Part shown: positions 23,910 to 39,205 of the stretch, in pieces
Layout: each line of letters opens with the position of its first letter
Numbering within the stretch: the stretch's first letter is position 1
Origin: Ciona savignyi
Lineage: Eukaryota > Chordata > Ascidiacea > Phlebobranchia > Cionidae
Length of the DNA stretch: 64,000 nucleotides
Direction: 5' to 3'
Assembly (NCBI GenBank): GCA_000149265.1
Contig: CH003301.1
Coordinates: forward strand, 1,651,264 to 1,715,263
Notes under the pieces: generated by a model
Database searches by the model: none
Told to the model about the DNA's origin: nothing
The model's input: only the letters and a program-made list of their open reading frames with translations
Translations under genes and position numbers: made by a program

Positions 23910-26900
23910 CTAGGAATTCATAAAGATTTTTATGACGCCTTTAAAATCGGCAGAAATAATACAACAGTTGTCTGCACTTGTTGACGTGCGAGATTTCAAC
24001 GAAAATGACAATCGGCTGCCATCAGAGCTATCTTCACTCCGAGCCATCAGATGGGGGTATGGAGCAAATATCGCACATGTTACTACAGCATCGTGAGCTG
24101 TAATATATATAATACAATTCAGAAGAGCTTAATTTCATACTCAAGCATTTACAATGATCAAAAACTGTGATTTTAAATATGTCAAAAACGAAAACTAATT
24201 TTAAATAAATGTAAAAACAATTCCGAAACTTTATTCTGCGCTCAAGGCCACAGTAAACAAGAAGTTCTACCTCGGATGCTTTCCCAACAATCATTGCGAT
24301 CTCTTCGAAACTTGGTAACATCCTGAGGTAAGTTCGTCTTCCAGATATAAACCGACTTATCTTCGGAACCACATACTATGTACTTGCAGTCATGACTGGA
24401 TTTTAAACAAATAAATTAAATATTGGTAGATATAGATCGCAAAATACTATTTCTGGGGAAGGAAAAAAGCATGTAGGATTGAAATGAAGGCTTTTCTCAG
24501 TGGCCCAGCTTGGTTAGCAAATAATTTTGCACAAGATCAATCTAACTTCAATTAAATGTAATCCAAACATTAGATTTTGCCTGCCATACTACCAATATAT
24601 GAGCTTCACGCACTAACTAACCCATGGAGGTAGCCACCAAGAACGCTTTAATGTGTTTATGTACCTGAAACTTGCTTTAATTTGACTGCTCATGTTTGTG
24701 AGTCCTTTATACTTGCACGTTAAAGACAAATCTCGTAAATCATATAATCGCACTCTGGAGTCATTGGATGTCACCTGGAATATAAAATAAAAATTATACA
24801 TTGATTTAAAAACGTTTAGTAATTTATAGAATCCATTATATATTTTTGTAGTTATGGACATTTATTTTAAGTACCTAATGTGAGCACTGTTTTAGTTTGA
24901 CGAGGGGGAACCATTTTAAAATATACTTCAATAAAAACAAGAGACAAAATGTGAAAAATCACCAGTATTTTGTGCTCGGAAGGTAAAGGTTCAATTCCAG
25001 TGATTTTATGGCCCTTGGTGTTTCTGCCTCTTGACGATCGCACATGGATTTGAGTGTGATACTTCAGGTGCTGTGGAAGGCATAGGATTATTTCAAAAAA
25101 AATGTGAATGTAAATATTATGTGCAGATGATGATGATAGGTAAGATAAGCTTGTCAAAACATGGATGTCAGAACAACTGGCCGTAATCTGGTTTTCTGGA
25201 ATATTTTATTAAAGTAAGGTTTTTAATTAAAGCAATTTTGCCTGTTTCAATATAAGGGAGGCCTGAGTCAGCAGGGCTCCTCAGGGTCATAAACGCAGTA
25301 ATCAGTGTCCTAAATTGGAATCACACCAGCAATCCTCTGATTACTACTACTGCACCGTATAACTATGCCAGTTTAATATTTATTTTGTGTCATTTCAAAA
25401 TTTGGATTATATAAAAACAAACCTCGGTATCGTAGAAAAGACACCTCCCATCGTACGTCCCACACACGGCAAACTTCCCGTTCTCACAGAAGTTCACGGT
25501 GGTTATCAATGCACCACCGCTGGATGACTGCTTCCACATGAAAGTTAGTGTTACTTTTAAAAGTTTCAACATTTATTTCGAAGTAGTAATCTAGGAAAAC
25601 TGTTTGACAAAATCATATGCAAGACTTTTTAGTAAAGTAAAAGAAAAACTGTTTAGTTTGGTTGAACTATGTCAATTGCTAAATTTTAACGGTAACATCG
25701 CACTTGAAAACGTACAATACAACCTAACTGCGGGTACTACATTCTATGCTGTATGATCCAAACATTTAAATCTTAAACATGTAAATTAAAAATTGCAAAA
25801 CAAATTTAGAGCATCTTACACTCGAAGAAGAATCAGGTGCAACCTCATTCCAAAGAGCAACTTTCTTCTCCGGAATATTCCACAAACGCAGTTTGCTGTC
25901 CAATGAACCACTCAGAAAATAACGGTCGTCCTGGAAACAATGATATCCAGGGTTTGCCAGTAAGAAAATGGTGTAACTAGTGTTTAAAAATTATACAGTA
26001 ATATGGTTAACTAAGAGTTTTAATGGTTTACTGTGCTTGGTTTTCCAAAACACAACGATCGAGTTAATGACTGTTGTCATAATCCAGTTTTGTTACATAT
26101 TAAAGTGTGCCATAAACCACAAAGTATTGGTGCTGGATTTAAATACCTATGCTGTTTTTTCATCATGCATTGTGTATGTCGAATATTATTTGCATAACCT
26201 GGTTTGCATATAAACAGTAAGAAAGTGCTGAATTGGCAAAAAAGTATTTACAGACGAATTCATGCAAAAACATTATATTGTATTAACTATGCAATTTAGG
26301 TTGGTTGTCAGAAATAACAAGCCAAATGGCTGTCAATTTTCATAATTTTAAAATTTTGTTATTCGCGACCTTGTGATTTGTGATCCCTCAATTCAAACCC
26401 TCAGTGCCACATTTATGTTTCATAGTTTAGTTTATCCGTGACAATCTCTAGTTTATTTTTTAATTCCAAATGCAGTTAACCCTTTTTAGCATTGCTTAAA
26501 CATAATGTGTTATCATTAAATTTGATAATAATGTAATGCTTAAGCACAGGTATATAATATCTAGATGTAGGATGTGGCTCGCCTTATTTATGACTGCGCA
26601 ATGCGCAATGCGTGTGTATTAACGTTTTAATGATCATAATCCAATCGATCTCAATATAGTTTGCAAAGTAATTCCACTGTCTGATATTAATCATGGAACA
26701 GTTTAAATACAAGTGAAATTTAGCATGACAACCCACTTCATACTACTCGGTTCTATTATTGTTCCATTTAAGTTTCAAAGTCACTAACAGTAAACCATGA
26801 ATTATAACGATGCAATACCTGTTAAATAACAACCAGCACCTACCCTTGGGTGAAATGAAATAGCAGTAACAAAGTCGATGTGCTGGAAGCAACACAAACA

Positions 26901-29900
26901 TTCTTTCTGTGACACATGCCATAACCTGACAGTCTTGTCCATAGATGAGGATAGAGTGAAGTAATTCTATAATCAATGAAAAAGGGTCAGAAAAGTAGGG
27001 CATATGCTTCAAGCAAATGAGACTTAAGATAGATATCTCATTACTGAAAACATCTTTTCATATTAAAAAAAAATAATAATAAGTACATTTTTTGTTTTTA
27101 TATTTTTGAGATCTAACGACAAATCCACAAGAAATGAGGACTAAAAAAAACTCCCCGCCGTTAAAATAAATTCCTATTAATATCACTTAAACACACAGAT
27201 TCAAACTGAAATTTGAATGAAAAACCAAACCAACCAGCATATTATAATTATGCAGTTTTGAAACTGGCTAAAAAACACACCAAATTCATTCCTATGCATA
27301 TGTCTATCATGTTATACAGAGGAAACTGACATCGGTGGTTGTGCTTTAAAGGTTAATCATCTTGAAATCTCATGAACTCATGAAGTCAACATCTAACTCA
27401 TACATGGATGGGTCATATGAATACAGGTGCAGATTTTTCTTGGTTGGCAAACTCCCCTTACCTTGGACCACGCCAAGTCAAGGACATCTGCGGAGTGCCC
27501 CACATAAGATGAGAATGGAAGAGATCGAAACGGGGCCTCCTCCTCCTCATCAAGTTGATCTGAGCTCTCGTATCTTGACCCTCCATTATCAGGGGGCAGT
27601 TTAGGGGGTTCATGGGTTGGGGGTTCCATTGAGTTACGGGGCGGAGTGGCAAATACAGCCCCACGCTCTAGAAGGCGGGTTAATATAACAATTTAGCACA
27701 GCTTCAATGACAACCATCAGTATATTAAAAAATATTTAATAAATCAAAACAAGCACCTTTGTTTACATATTTGCTTCTCATTTCGTTGAAATATGCATAG
27801 TAATCCTTCAGCACCCACACCCATATCACATTATTCTGGCCGTGTGGCTGTGGGACACAGGAGTGCTGTACTCACAGTCTGACTGAACTTCATGCTCCAC
27901 ACTGCACCCTGGTGGTTGGAAATAATATAAGAATGAAATCAATGCTGCCATTGGCGACAAAATTAGGCAGACACTTATTAGAGGACTGAATTTTATCATG
28001 TTTGATTAAATAGTGGTTTTCATGTGCATGTTTGGCTGGTTGATCAACTAGTAACATTGTGTCAGCCTAAAAGTATTTTGTTCGAAATCAGCTATGTGCT
28101 AGCTAGCCAGTAGTGTCCATGGGCAAACAGGAAGTTGCTTCGAACCAGTGCTTTAATGGGTTAAACAAAAACTGTAGCAATGTATCCATCATGTTTGAAA
28201 TACTAAAATAGCTCCAGTAATCCGATTGTTTCTAAGTAATCTGGCATGTGGTAAATCGCTCTGTGTTTGTCTACATTCATTGAAATAGAAGTATCCTATC
28301 TTAACAACAAAGACCTTAAAAGTAATCTTGGTGCCACCACGTGGGTAAAATTGCTGATTACTAAAGAGTTTGCTTAAGAAACAGTGAGAATAAATTAAAT
28401 TCGATTTATTGTAAATCTTAGAAAAATTTGGGATGGTTTATTTTTTGGGAATGTGTGAAATTTTTCAGATTTTATACCACAAGAAAAAAAATGAGAAGCA
28501 AGTAAATAACATATTACAAAGAAATAAGTGTATAGCGTTGTAAAGAAGTGGTATGTGAATAAATTAATATTGATATGTATTATGTGAATATAGAATGTTA
28601 TCACTAAACTTAGCACTTATCACTTCCAACATTTCATTAAAACCACATACCACGTGTACAGCTATGTCTTGCACTTGCTTCAGCCCATTGAACTGGTACG
28701 GCCCTTTATTAGTTGACGACGCTTTTATTTTGACCGAAGAGTTGGCGAGTGAATCTGAGACTTCCTCGTCGCTCGACACATTGAGCGATTCGCTGTTCGA
28801 ACCATCGGGCTTGCCGTGCTTCACTTTGTGCACGGCGCGCTCTACCTGGCTCTCGGCGACCTGGGGGGCAATCATATCTTGTAAATTTTACTTATTTCAA
28901 TTTTTAACAATTTAAATACAGTTGAACAAAGAATGGTAGCTTTATGCTAACTGGATGTAGATTTAGTAAAACTAGAATATTAATGGGTGGTTAATGCACT
29001 TTTCTTCATTTGAAAATGGAAGAATAAATCAAACACACGTTGTGGTTTGAAATATTATATTTTTTTTAAAAACCTTCATGAGTAATAGTCCAGGATCCAG
29101 TACCAATATTTCTCTTAAAACCTTCCAATTTCAAGAAAATTATTTGCAAAGAGAATTTAAAATTAATTTAAAATTTTACTTCAAGTTCAACAAACCTCTT
29201 TAACACGACGAGCACTTTTTCCTAACAGTCGCCTGAATCTTTTGCTTCTCGTTCGTACTTTACGATTCCCATCCGGGAAACTTTTTTTAAAAGAAGCTTC
29301 CGCACCTGAACATTATTCTCCATCACACGGCAATTAATATAAGTTGCATTATTGGCTTAAATTATGTAGCATTTGACATCTTATGCTAAAAAAAGAATAA
29401 AAACACAGCTAGAATTCAGAAAATAATTTATGAAGAATCAGAATAAAATGACCATATTGTATATGACATTATCTGTATTCCCTGATTTCAAAGTGGGATT
29501 TTAACTGTTTTTTTTATATATTAGCATACATGAAAGTAATAATTTATAAACTTGAAAGTGCATGTAAATTGTTATTATTTCAGACCAAAGTACACCGGTA
29601 CTGTTAATACAAACACAAACTACTTAAAGTAAGTTAGTCTATTGTTTGTGTGATACAATCAGCTTTGTTACAGAAAATATAAAAGACTTGTATTGTAACA
29701 GTTTGAAAGGTTATTATGAACTCTACAAATAGTTCATCAGTAGTGAGTTATCTTAAGCAGATAATGTAACACTTCAATTTGTTTTAAATGGAATGGAATT
29801 AAAAAATTGCTAGCCTATTACAGAAGAACAATCACAATACCACCAACCTATCATTATATCATCACTAGCAATTGAAGTTGTGTCATCTTCCGAAAGGTTT

Positions 29901-32900
29901 GTGGGAGTAGCTTCAGCAGGGGTGGGGGTGATACCACGGCTGGAGGGAGGGGCACTCACCGGCGTATCCTCGGAACCAGCGCACGCGAACTCTTTGGTTC
30001 GGCTCATTATTTGCAAAGCAAGTGGATTCAAACATTGTGAAACCTGTGGATAGATTTGCCTTAAGTTTTTAAATTACAATGCAATTACATGTTGCAATGT
30101 ACCTAACGAATGACATACCAATACCAACAACTCTGCTGTTTCCACCATAGGAGATAAATTTGATCATATAACGTATAGAAATAAAGAATTGTGGTCCACG
30201 CAAAAAAATAGCCTTAAATGCCAAACAATTATACCAGATTGCCCCTTGATAAAGCTCAAAATATAAATTCACCATGATAACTAGCATGAAGCAACATTTG
30301 TATAAAAATCCGTTTTTTTCCAAACCTGATATGACAACATAGGTAGAATTAAAACTAAATTTAAATTTTTATACCTGCTCAGCTGCAACACTTAGTGGCA
30401 TCGTTTGCCCTGTATCCAGATTACGTACGATAACCGTTGACAAAATTTCCTAAAAATAACCTTATTAAATTCAGACCAATTTGTTACAGTAAAACAAAAT
30501 ATGGCTACACATACAAACAGATTACAAAATGTCATTTTGATTTAATTTTAAAGCATTCGATGATGATTGAAAGCAATAAAGAGGGTTACACTACACAAGA
30601 AATAAAGAGGTTAATAAACCAAACTTTCATTGAATAGATGCATGTGTTGGTAATGTATTGTCGTTCAACCTCTTTAAATTCTAAAACTATTTTACTCATG
30701 CTATTGATCTACAAACCACTAGGTACAAAGTTTGTCAATTTTTGATATACAACCAATACATTAGACTACCAAGTCATCAGGCAATGATTTTTTATATTAA
30801 TGCAAATGTTGTGCTGTAATTTCTTATTATTTTTGTTTTGGTGTGCATTTCAATGAAAGTTTCAAATCAATCTACACTGTAGTTGGTAAGTAGAAGAAAA
30901 ATCTAATAGAAAGAATAGAAATCTCATATTCAATCATAAAAACAATATTAACGAGCATGCAGCAAATTATTTGTTGGCATCTAGCGTCACCCAATTCTTA
31001 ACATACAAGTCCAGGGGATGAGTCTATCCTTAAAACTGTGTTCTTTGTCATTTGGGACCACGTTTTATCCTGTGTTAAACATGAAACCAAAGAAGCAAAA
31101 TCAATTGGACGGAAATAAAATAGGTTGAACATAAAAATAAATGCAATTTTACAAGAAAATATTAAACAAAAAAAATTAGCAAATTTGTTCACAGCTTTTA
31201 CAGGTTAGTGTTAATTCGTGACCTTTATTATTAGTTCACGAACCAATATTTAGAAATATTAATGATACAACATAACATACATTAAATATAGAGTTTTAAA
31301 GTTCACCAATTAATAAGCAGCAAATGCAATTAGTCGTATTTAATTTTGATGAACAGATCGTATGTCAAAAACTTGCTTATATTGGAGGTCAAACATAATA
31401 AACGATATTTTAAAAATTCACAAAGAAAAAAAAAGAATTGATAGAATAAACACCAGAGCTGGGAAACAAGGGGGGAATTATAATATGAAAAACTACCAAT
31501 TTTTTGATTTGGTATTTGTACTAGAATTGTTATTAGACTTAGTTTTAATTTTGTTTAGTATTTTAGTTATGGTAGTAGATTCTGTATCTAATCTTAGACC
31601 TAGTAACATCATGGTTTTCGGTAACAGGAACATTAATATTATAGCCAGAAACAAGTGTTATTTAGTTGAACTTCCCAGCCCCAATATTTATTATGAACTA
31701 TAATTTGGTGAGTAGTTTAACAAAGAAACAATAGTTGTAGTTAGGTCGCTGTGGTCTGTATGTTGGGATTAAAAGTGTCAGCAAAATACTGCACTAAGTC
31801 TTATTTGAAATCAGTTCCATATTCAGGTAAATCAATATTGCATTACCAACTAATCTTTTATTCTAGGCTTATCTTAAAACTAGCTAATGGCTGGTTTCAC
31901 AAAATGTACGACTTAACATCATTGGACGTGTTAGCCGATATCAGGATATAAGTTCCACAGTTCCCAAAATCATATATTGACTTCTAAACAACAAGAAAAT
32001 CGACAGCACAAGAATATTTACCTCGTCAATACTTGGCCGTCCATTATGTGGTGGATATGGTGGGGTGGACGTCTGCACTTCCGTAGGAACTAAATAATGT
32101 ATTGTTGCACTAGATCTTACTACTGTAGGTAAGTAGATATGCTTGCATACTTTGTAGCATGTAACAAAGAATTCTTACAACAATGTTTGGGGTAAGGAAT
32201 ATAACCAAAGGTGGGGATGTCCATTTTAAAATCAAGATTTGAATTCAATTTAGAATTATTTTTTAGCATTGTCACTTGTCAGTACTGTCTGTATTGTGAA
32301 TTTATATACCGTATACATTCTTATACAGAAATAAAAGTTTTGCCGGCAGTGAAAGAAAATCGATATGAACATTAAATCTAATTCTCAAAATATTGATTTA
32401 ATTCTTAGAAATTAAATTCAACAGCAACATGATTATTGATAACACATAATACTCAATGAATGTCAGGGATGTAATAGAATGTCATTTAAGCTTAAAAGAT
32501 AATCAGGATTATGGTGTTACAAACAGATTGACAATGCACTGTCGTCAGGGTGGTTTTTTTGGAAACTTTATATGCTGTGTACTACAACAGTGAGATTTGG
32601 TACAAATGTACAAAGCAGTAAATATCTGTAGGAGACACATAAACACCCAGCAATGTCATCTATATTCATATTCAACTAAGATATGTTAAAAATGTCACCT
32701 ACTGACCTTATATGTAACATGTTATTACCATGTCTTGTATTAATGTGTGGAGCCATGTTAATCCATGATATAGCCTGAAGCTGTGTACACATACAAAGTT
32801 TTGTTTACCTTTACATTGGTGCGGCTTCACTTCTATTGCTTCATGGTTTATTTCCTCTTCCTCTACACTGCACATTTAATAAGTTAGTAATATTATGCAC

Positions 32901-35900
32901 GGAAATAAATTTAAATCTATGTGTTCGAGCCATAATATTTTATGTTTGCAAATCAAAGAGGTAATCTAATCGATATTACCTGGATACTAGTCTTCAGTAC
33001 ATTATAATGTGGTTTGATATTTATTGTAATACATATTTGATATATGTATTATGTATGTATAAATGATTACAAAATGACATTTAAATCTTAATTTTGTTAA
33101 ATATTAATAGTACATTATAATTTCAAAACAAAATAAATAATACTTTATTGATTAATATTTTGATTTTTAATACTATGCTGTACATTGTGCCAATACCATG
33201 CTGTATAGAAGGTGTTCAGATGTCATAACAAAGCTTTAACAACAACAAATTGTTAGCAGGTTTAATGCACTAGATCTTACGCTTGTTGTTGTTGTATTGT
33301 TGCGCTTGTTGGAGGAACTTTCGACAATGCAGCTGCAAATTCCCGGGTGATGTTGTCAACTGTTGTGTTTGGGGTCAGTAGCGGGTCATCTATTGAGCTG
33401 GAAAAATAAACTGTTTACAAGATGCATAAATAAGGACATATCGCAGGTACTCTATGCTGTAAGAACCGAGTGTGCTGTGGAGGATTTAAGTTTTTTTGGC
33501 CTGTGTTGTTTGCCACGGTCAGTGAGCAATTATCATGTGAATACAGAAGCGCAGCCATGCAACCACATATAAACCTGTCGATTGCTGCATTAACTGGAGC
33601 GAAATAAGCAAATAGAATTATACATTCACATAATATATCCAGTACTCATTAGTATTGTCAGTATGTTAAGTGTCTCAACAATTAATGTATCGGCCCTAGA
33701 ATATCTATGAATTAAAATTTTCCACATTTATTCATACCAACAATATACTTTTAACTACATGGTGATAATGACAACTTATTCCTTGTGTAATTATCTATTT
33801 AACTCTGTCACCAACCACCATACAAAATGTAGAAATTTGAAACTCTAGAATATCCAGGTGGTTATTGGGACAAAATTAATTCTTTGTAACTGTATGTTAT
33901 TTGTTTGCAGAGCTAATATTCCACAACTTGGCATCTGTGTAACTAAGACCTGGCAAGGTATATTGGGCAGATGTTTAATATAATTTACAATGGTACCCGG
34001 TAAATAGGCGAACTTGGTACACAGGAACACTATTTGATACACACTGTCAGATGGGAAGATCGGAGGGTAAAGTAAACAATGATGAATGAAGTTTTAAAAT
34101 GCCAGTACATAAAAAAACATACACACAATGTCCCCTTTGTCTATATTAAAAAACCTCACAAATTGTTATTAATTTGCCAATATAATTTTTACCAAAATAG
34201 AAAGATCAGTGTATTGTTTACAATAAACGATAAATGCTTAGATTGACCATGGTTTGATATTCCAATGGACCTACAAGGATACAAATAGTAGAACATAAAT
34301 ATTCATTCAATTGACCTAATTTACCTTAGAAAATTTTTATTGATGATTGGTTTAGGGGGTGGTGGTCTCTTAGGTGGGGCTTTAGGCCGTGGTGGCGGGG
34401 GTCGTTTCGGACGCGACTCTTTAGAAGGTAAGTGACGATCTATCTTCGGCACAACAGTTTCCGCTGAAGGAAATCAATAATTATATTGTGTTTGTGTAAA
34501 AACAATGTTTAAAAAGGGTTAAAGCAGAGCAGCAGGGTAGATATTTAGGATTCAACCAGATCCTGGATTTAAATATTGAATTTAGTTACCTGTGCTGAGC
34601 ACTTGGACAGGTTGCACTGGTAAGTTAGTTGGTCGTTGATTAATTGAAGTCACCAAATCAGGTTTACTGCTTGGAATTAAAGACTTGTCTGCATTTTCAC
34701 TCAAATTATCACCAGCTGATGACGGCATTTCTTTTTCTTGGAAATTTGAATGTTCATCGATTGTATTCGATTGCCGCAGAATTGCAACAGCATGTTCTGT
34801 TTGGTCGTTTGATTTCGTGGAATTGAGTTCGCAAAATCGAGCATTATCAGCTTGGAACTTCTGATGAATAATTTGGTTACCTTGAAAATGTTACTTAATT
34901 ACTTGCATCATTATATTGACTACTATTAGGTATATTGTATATACATCCCGGTATGCTAGGTACTGATTATATTAATTATGGATTATTAGTTTAATTACCT
35001 GTACATTAGTTATATACAGGAATAACTTGGACAAAAATATTTACAAAAATATTTCTCATAATAGTATTTAAAAAATTGCAAAGAAAAAAATACCAGTCTC
35101 AGTGAGTCTGAAAAGACAAATGCCAGAGATCAGATTAATTGGTCTGTATCGTTATAATACAGTGTACATTGTATAAACTCTAAAAAAAGGAGAAATTAAA
35201 ATTAGAACATCAAGCTGTCAACCTCAGCATACATTATTCAATAAAAATGGACAATGGAATAAATCAATTCTTAGCCGGTTCGGTAAAGTTCATTCACGCT
35301 AACGATTGTGTGGGGGAGTATAATACACCTCCGCATATTCACCAATGTAAATAAAGGCAAGGATGCTGGGAAACCATATTCATACTACCTCATGCTGTTC
35401 TTCAAACACACTGTCCTCGTGGTTCATTGAATCTAAGTTGCCGCTGTTGCTGTTCGATACATTGACCATGTATGAACCTGGTTTAAAATGTATGTTTATT
35501 AATGTTATAGCTTTGTTAAAAAATATAGTATAATATTATACAATACCGTTTCTGCCACATGAAGTAAGAAATATATTTTATTATGTAAATGCGAAATTTG
35601 CATTTAAGTATTGCTGTATTATAATATAAAATTAAAACAAGCTTATAAAAATTAAACATTAAGTGTACATTTTTCTGTAATCTGTATATTTCTGTAATCT
35701 GTGCAATATGGGTGGAGTAAGGGTACGGGTACCGAGCAAAGTATTATTATAGCGTGATCTATGTAAATATTATGCCAAAGCAGTTATATAAAAGATATAT
35801 AAAGAAGACAAATATTGTTTAAGACACCGTACCGGTACTATATTTACCTAGAAAAGGCAGTAATCACTCAATATGATAGTGCGTCTCACACATGGCTTAT

Positions 35901-38108
35901 TAAAGATCAACAAACAGCATTTATGTGACAAATGTTCACTGCACTTATACATGATAGGCAAATTAATTTAGCTACATTTTTAATCAACACAACAAAAGAT
36001 TCAATAAAACATACGACTATCACTATATTCTTTCTCTCAATATATATATTATATAAATAGGTTTGTAATACCCAAATTCATTAACTAGAAAACAGTTTGC
36101 AACGCCCTGCGGCCCTAATGTACAATCCAGAAACACAGGGATATCATTACTGATGTCCATCATTGATCATATGAAAGGACAAGGAAACATTTACTTTTAA
36201 CACAAAACAAATCTAAGTTTGACATGATAAAACTAGTAGAAAATATAAGCTCAAAAAGCTTTTTTTACTTTGTTTAAAATTAAGCAACAGACTTATATCA
36301 TCGCATTTTTACAACAAATACTGTTATAATTCTCCCATTCATTGATAATTTAGTAATACAGTACAGATGATACAGAGAACACTGTTAACAAACTAATTAC
36401 CTTCATCATCAGAAACAACAGAAGTGCTTGATGATGCTGATTTTAGAAGATTATCGAGAGACAAATCCCCTCCAATTTTACTTGGTGAATTTGGGTTGAC
36501 AGACTGCATGGATTAAAGAGTTAATTAACTTATGTGTAGCTGGAAAAGGACATACTCCAGGACTGTGCAACTAGATTCACATTGCTACTACTCAAAACAA
36601 ATGCCAATGAACCAGTTACTATACCGGTATCTTATATCTTTAGTCACACATAGTTGAAATACATGGTACAACAAACCCCTTCATGTTTTAATGTTTGGCC
36701 ATTATATTCATAGTAACTGATAATTGTTTACATAAGATGGAAACAGATATTATTTTTTCGATTTTTTACATAGGATGGAAAGTATATTATTTTTTAGATT
36801 TTAAGTAATTCCGCAGTTCCACCACTTATAACAAGTACCGGTACATGTGTATTGCTACTGGTAATTTTTAAAGGGCCTGCAAAGTAATTCTTTACCTTGC
36901 CACTATTGTTGACATCAGAAGAAGACTCATCATCAATTATAAGTGATGGCGCTGATGAAATCCTGAAAATTATATAAGAACCATTTAAACTTTAAATTGG
37001 TCTACAATTAACTTTTTATAGATATTATATATATATAATATATATATACTTTATAACATTGCAAATTTGTCAAAATACAAGTGAAATCAACTTTAAAAAT
37101 ATCGTTTTATTGTGCTTTATCGACAGCACAATAAAACACAAACCAAACCTTTAATTATATAGCCTATTCTGTATTTCAAGATATTTCTAAAAATTTGATA
37201 TTTTTTTTCTTGGCATAAAGCAAAATACAGTTATCAGTAAAAACCCTGGTGAAATAATTCACTTCGTGACTTTTTAAAAGGACATTGGGCATAGGCCCAT
37301 CATTAGATTCACAACCAAAATAACACACTAAGCCGCTCTATCAGTATCACTTATAAGCATAAATTAGTCACCTCTATCCTGTCTGTTGCAAAATCCACAT
37401 TGAAGGATATATATGCGGGTTGTATTAGATAAAAAGGATTATTACTGTAATCGTGAAGAAACTTGTGCCCACAGCACAGTTGCCGAGGTAGTATGGATAA
37501 AACAATGCGGACATGGATGTAGTTTTATTAACCCCATAAAACAACTAAGTCTAAGAACTATTGGAAACAAAACCATAAGTACAAGTAATATAATAGTAAT
37601 ACCATATTACGTATTACTAATAATACGGGCAACTTAAAAATAGTAGTCATACAATTCATACTAGTAAAAAGCCTTTGTACCAGTGAAAACCCATAATTAA
37701 AAAGCAAACTAAAGTTAAAGAAAGTAATCTATATTCTGCAATGACATAGAGATGTGTTACGTTAGTCTATGCTTGAGAACGTTTAATACTAAAAAGAGGA
37801 AATATAGAACTACAAAATATGATTTAAAGAGCTAGTTTAAAATCCTCTACAAACCGCATTGGCAATAATGGTTAATAGATTAGGAAGAATCTCTACATTC
37901 TACAGGTTTAAATGTAATTTCGTTACTGTTTCGGTAAATTGCGGCTTAGTAAAAATTTTAACATTTTTCTATATCAATCTTGTAACACCACTTAATCTTA
38001 ATCAGTACTATACATTAAATTCATACACTTATGTTATTACTTTGGACTTCCAAAATCTTGCTGTGCATCGAAAAAATCCTCAGAGTCACTGTTACTGCCG
38101 AATGACAT
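23910..38108 (-). CDS. WDR44: WD repeat protein 44 (Rab11-binding WDR44 orthologue), 22 exons
   Basis: Exons in transcript order: 38108-38041, 36962-36896, 36503-36401, 35477-35389, 34860-34590, 34463-34325, 33397-33281, 32867-32809, 32089-32022, 30449-30375, 30043-29848, 29305-29196, 28860-28651, 27908-27757, 27667-27462, 26966-26844, 25930-25820, 25527-25423, 25070-24963, 24774-24665, 24395-24271, 24097-23910. About 932 residues (human 913). The N-terminus [19 protein letters not shown] holds an FFAT-type core (EDFFDAQ) preceded by acid residues, the motif by which WDR44 binds ER VAP proteins. A Pro-rich stretch ([20 protein letters not shown]), the conserved [29 protein letters not shown] and [13 protein letters not shown] follow, then WD repeats ([96 protein letters not shown]). 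Exon 14 needs a 1-nt frame correction. Role: Rab11/ER-endosome tubule traffic. Confidence 0.95.
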
Positions 38109-39006
38109 CTCCAGACGAAAATGATGGACATTAACAGTTTCCCACAGTTCCTAGTAGGATCTTCGACTGCACAGTGCCGCGATCTTGTTCGGGTAAACGT
38201 TTCAGATCTAGCTGGCTGAGTGATGGCGAGTTTAGGAAAACTAGCAGTTAAGCAGCTTTACTTCAGCCACAATGCGCCATTGCTTTAGCTATTCCGTTCT
38301 TTGCAAATGGATTAAAATAGTATTTCGGAACATATATCTGTAGACCGTATTGTTCTATTATCGGCGAAGTAAATCAATAGCGGATCAAAGCATTACGGAT
38401 CTCTATGGCTTTGATCAAAGATATATCACGTGACGGCACAGCCAGTAATGTTTTCTTCTCTAACTGATTAAAAACACTAAGCAAACCAAATGATTCATTT
38501 AAATTGTTACGCCAAAATAATCAGCTCCATGACTTTTGAACGAGCCGAATGTCCGTGTGATAACTTTTCTGCGTGTAATAACTTCTCATTTAATCTCCAC
38601 ATAGCCTATATTTTAATGCTGTCAATGTTCCCTACTGCACGGAAAGCCCAACGTTGGCTACATGGTTGGCCAGATGTTTGATTGATTTTAAATAAGAAAT
38701 TGTTTTCCTTAATTCTTTTATTGTTAAATGACCTAATGATTTCAAAAAGACAATTTTTTTATAATCATTGATGACCATAATAAAATAAGACAATGCGTAA
38801 ATCTTTACACACCAACCGACAGCCACAAACCATAAATATTGGCGATTCCCATTTCAGAAATCAAAACACTGTTTAACGTCGCTGTTTACGCAATTATGAG
38901 TCGAATCAGAAGAAATCGATTTTTTTATATTTTAGTCCACGTCAGGCACGTGCGGTCGTCATATTAGGTTAAGAATAAGCTTGAAACTTAAAGCAATGCA
39001 AAAAAC
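38109..39006. other. upstream region of WDR44
   Basis: No supported gene. Probably contains the WDR44 promoter; no splice acceptor is seen right before its ATG. Confidence 0.4.
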
Positions 39007-39205
39007 GGGTTAGTGCAGCGCCTTTCCGCTAAAAGGTTACAGGTTTGAAACTGGTCCCTAGCTAGAGTCGATTGTTTCCTTGGGCAAGGCACTTAACGAA
39101 CATTGCCTGAACCCAGTGAAATGATGAGTTCTACCAATTTAAAGGGACGACTCGACGGTGTTAACTCGACGGTGCGAGCGAAGTAATCTGACGATTGCCG
39201 ATGTG
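39007..39205 (+). repeat. 5'- and 3'-truncated SINE copy
   Basis: Matches the SINE family body (gcaaggcact, cattgcctgaaccc, gagttctacca) but lacks most of the A-box head and the 3' end. The short phrase 'actcgacggtg' is duplicated inside it. Confidence 0.65.

Noticed and set aside
27839-27870. 28-bp intron (GTGAGT...CACAG) in WDR44 exon 14
   Set aside because: Would restore frame but is far shorter than any other intron here and deletes the conserved LLASAG-like strand; a 1-nt error is more likely.
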